Below, piece by piece: positions 63,828 to 64,000 of a DNA stretch of 64,000 nt. Position numbers and translations under genes: made by a program. Below the pieces are notes generated by a model. It searched no databases. It saw nothing but the letters and a program-made list of their open reading frames with translations, and was not told the origin of the DNA. The stretch's first letter is position 1, and each line of letters begins with the position of its first letter. The DNA lies in the NCBI RefSeq assembly GCF_008932115.1, contig NZ_CP044543.1, positions 3,230,501 through 3,294,500 of the forward strand, read 5' to 3'. The DNA comes from Bradyrhizobium betae. GTDB lineage: Bacteria; Pseudomonadota; Alphaproteobacteria; Rhizobiales; Xanthobacteraceae.

Positions 63828-64000
63828 GTTTCCCTCCACCTACGGCAATTCGGGGCACAGGCCGCCGGCAAGCCGACTTGATCGTTGAACCGATTATGTG
63901 CCGGGCTAACCGGACCCGACAAGGAGCACAAGCTGGACCTTCGGCGGGCGGCCGGCCATGCGGAGGATCAAGACAGGCAGCAAAGGCTCTGGATTTGAGG

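Overview
The window reads as a chromosomal segment of a slow-growing rhizobium-type alphaproteobacterium, most likely Bradyrhizobium or a close relative. This rests on the gene order hemJ-rho-mnmE-mnmG-rsmG-parA-parB-holA-lptE-leuS, the high GC content, the paired glnK-amtB operons, the DUF1674/SdhAF4 gene and several families of short palindromic intergenic repeats. The placement is an inference from remembered synteny, not from a search.

Left part (1-13 kb): the end of hemJ, then rho with a strong intrinsic terminator, the tRNA/rRNA modification genes mnmE, mnmG and rsmG, and the chromosome partition pair parA-parB. Five copies of the 14-bp palindrome GTTTCACGTGAAAC (parS) lie between 3.5 and 5.8 kb, so this is the centromere-like region and oriC is probably close, perhaps just left of the window. 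The opposite strand carries leuS-lptE-holA; leuS has an apparent single-base deletion near 11,915 that splits it into two frames.

Middle (13-36 kb): two GGDEF proteins tail to tail, a YggS-type PLP protein, a hydratase, an L,D-transpeptidase, an orphan OmpR-type regulator followed by a cyclic-nucleotide-binding-domain protein, exonuclease III, LolA, FtsK, a DapC-like aminotransferase, and two glnK-amtB ammonium operons that flank a ClpP paralogue and an ArsR/SRPBCC pair. Then come a DUF4339 membrane protein, TesB, a UbiH-like monooxygenase and a Trm112-like protein.

Right part (35-64 kb): a TetR gene divergent from a small membrane protein with two matching operators, a PepSY-like protein with cytochrome b561, CnoX with a Lon-domain protein, tRNA-Gly(GCC), an epimerase, a PQQ-type sugar dehydrogenase with a dihaem cytochrome c, PanE, a 2-hydroxychromene-2-carboxylate isomerase, a MATE transporter, DUF2239, a GST, two MFS-type transporters, gamma-glutamyltransferase, purH, a heparinase-like protein, RsmB, SdhAF4, a membrane-anchored nuclease, a second L,D-transpeptidase and acetyl-CoA synthetase.

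The clearest accessory element is an AT-richer insert at about 54.6-56.6 kb between purH and the heparinase gene. It encodes a 533-aa protein with the architecture of the anti-phage dCTP deaminases (AvcD/DcdV) and, divergently, an unrecognised 59-aa ORF whose Shine-Dalgarno can fold into a hairpin. This is the best candidate for an undescribed small system in the window. The rest is mostly core genome, punctuated by at least six families of interspersed repeats.
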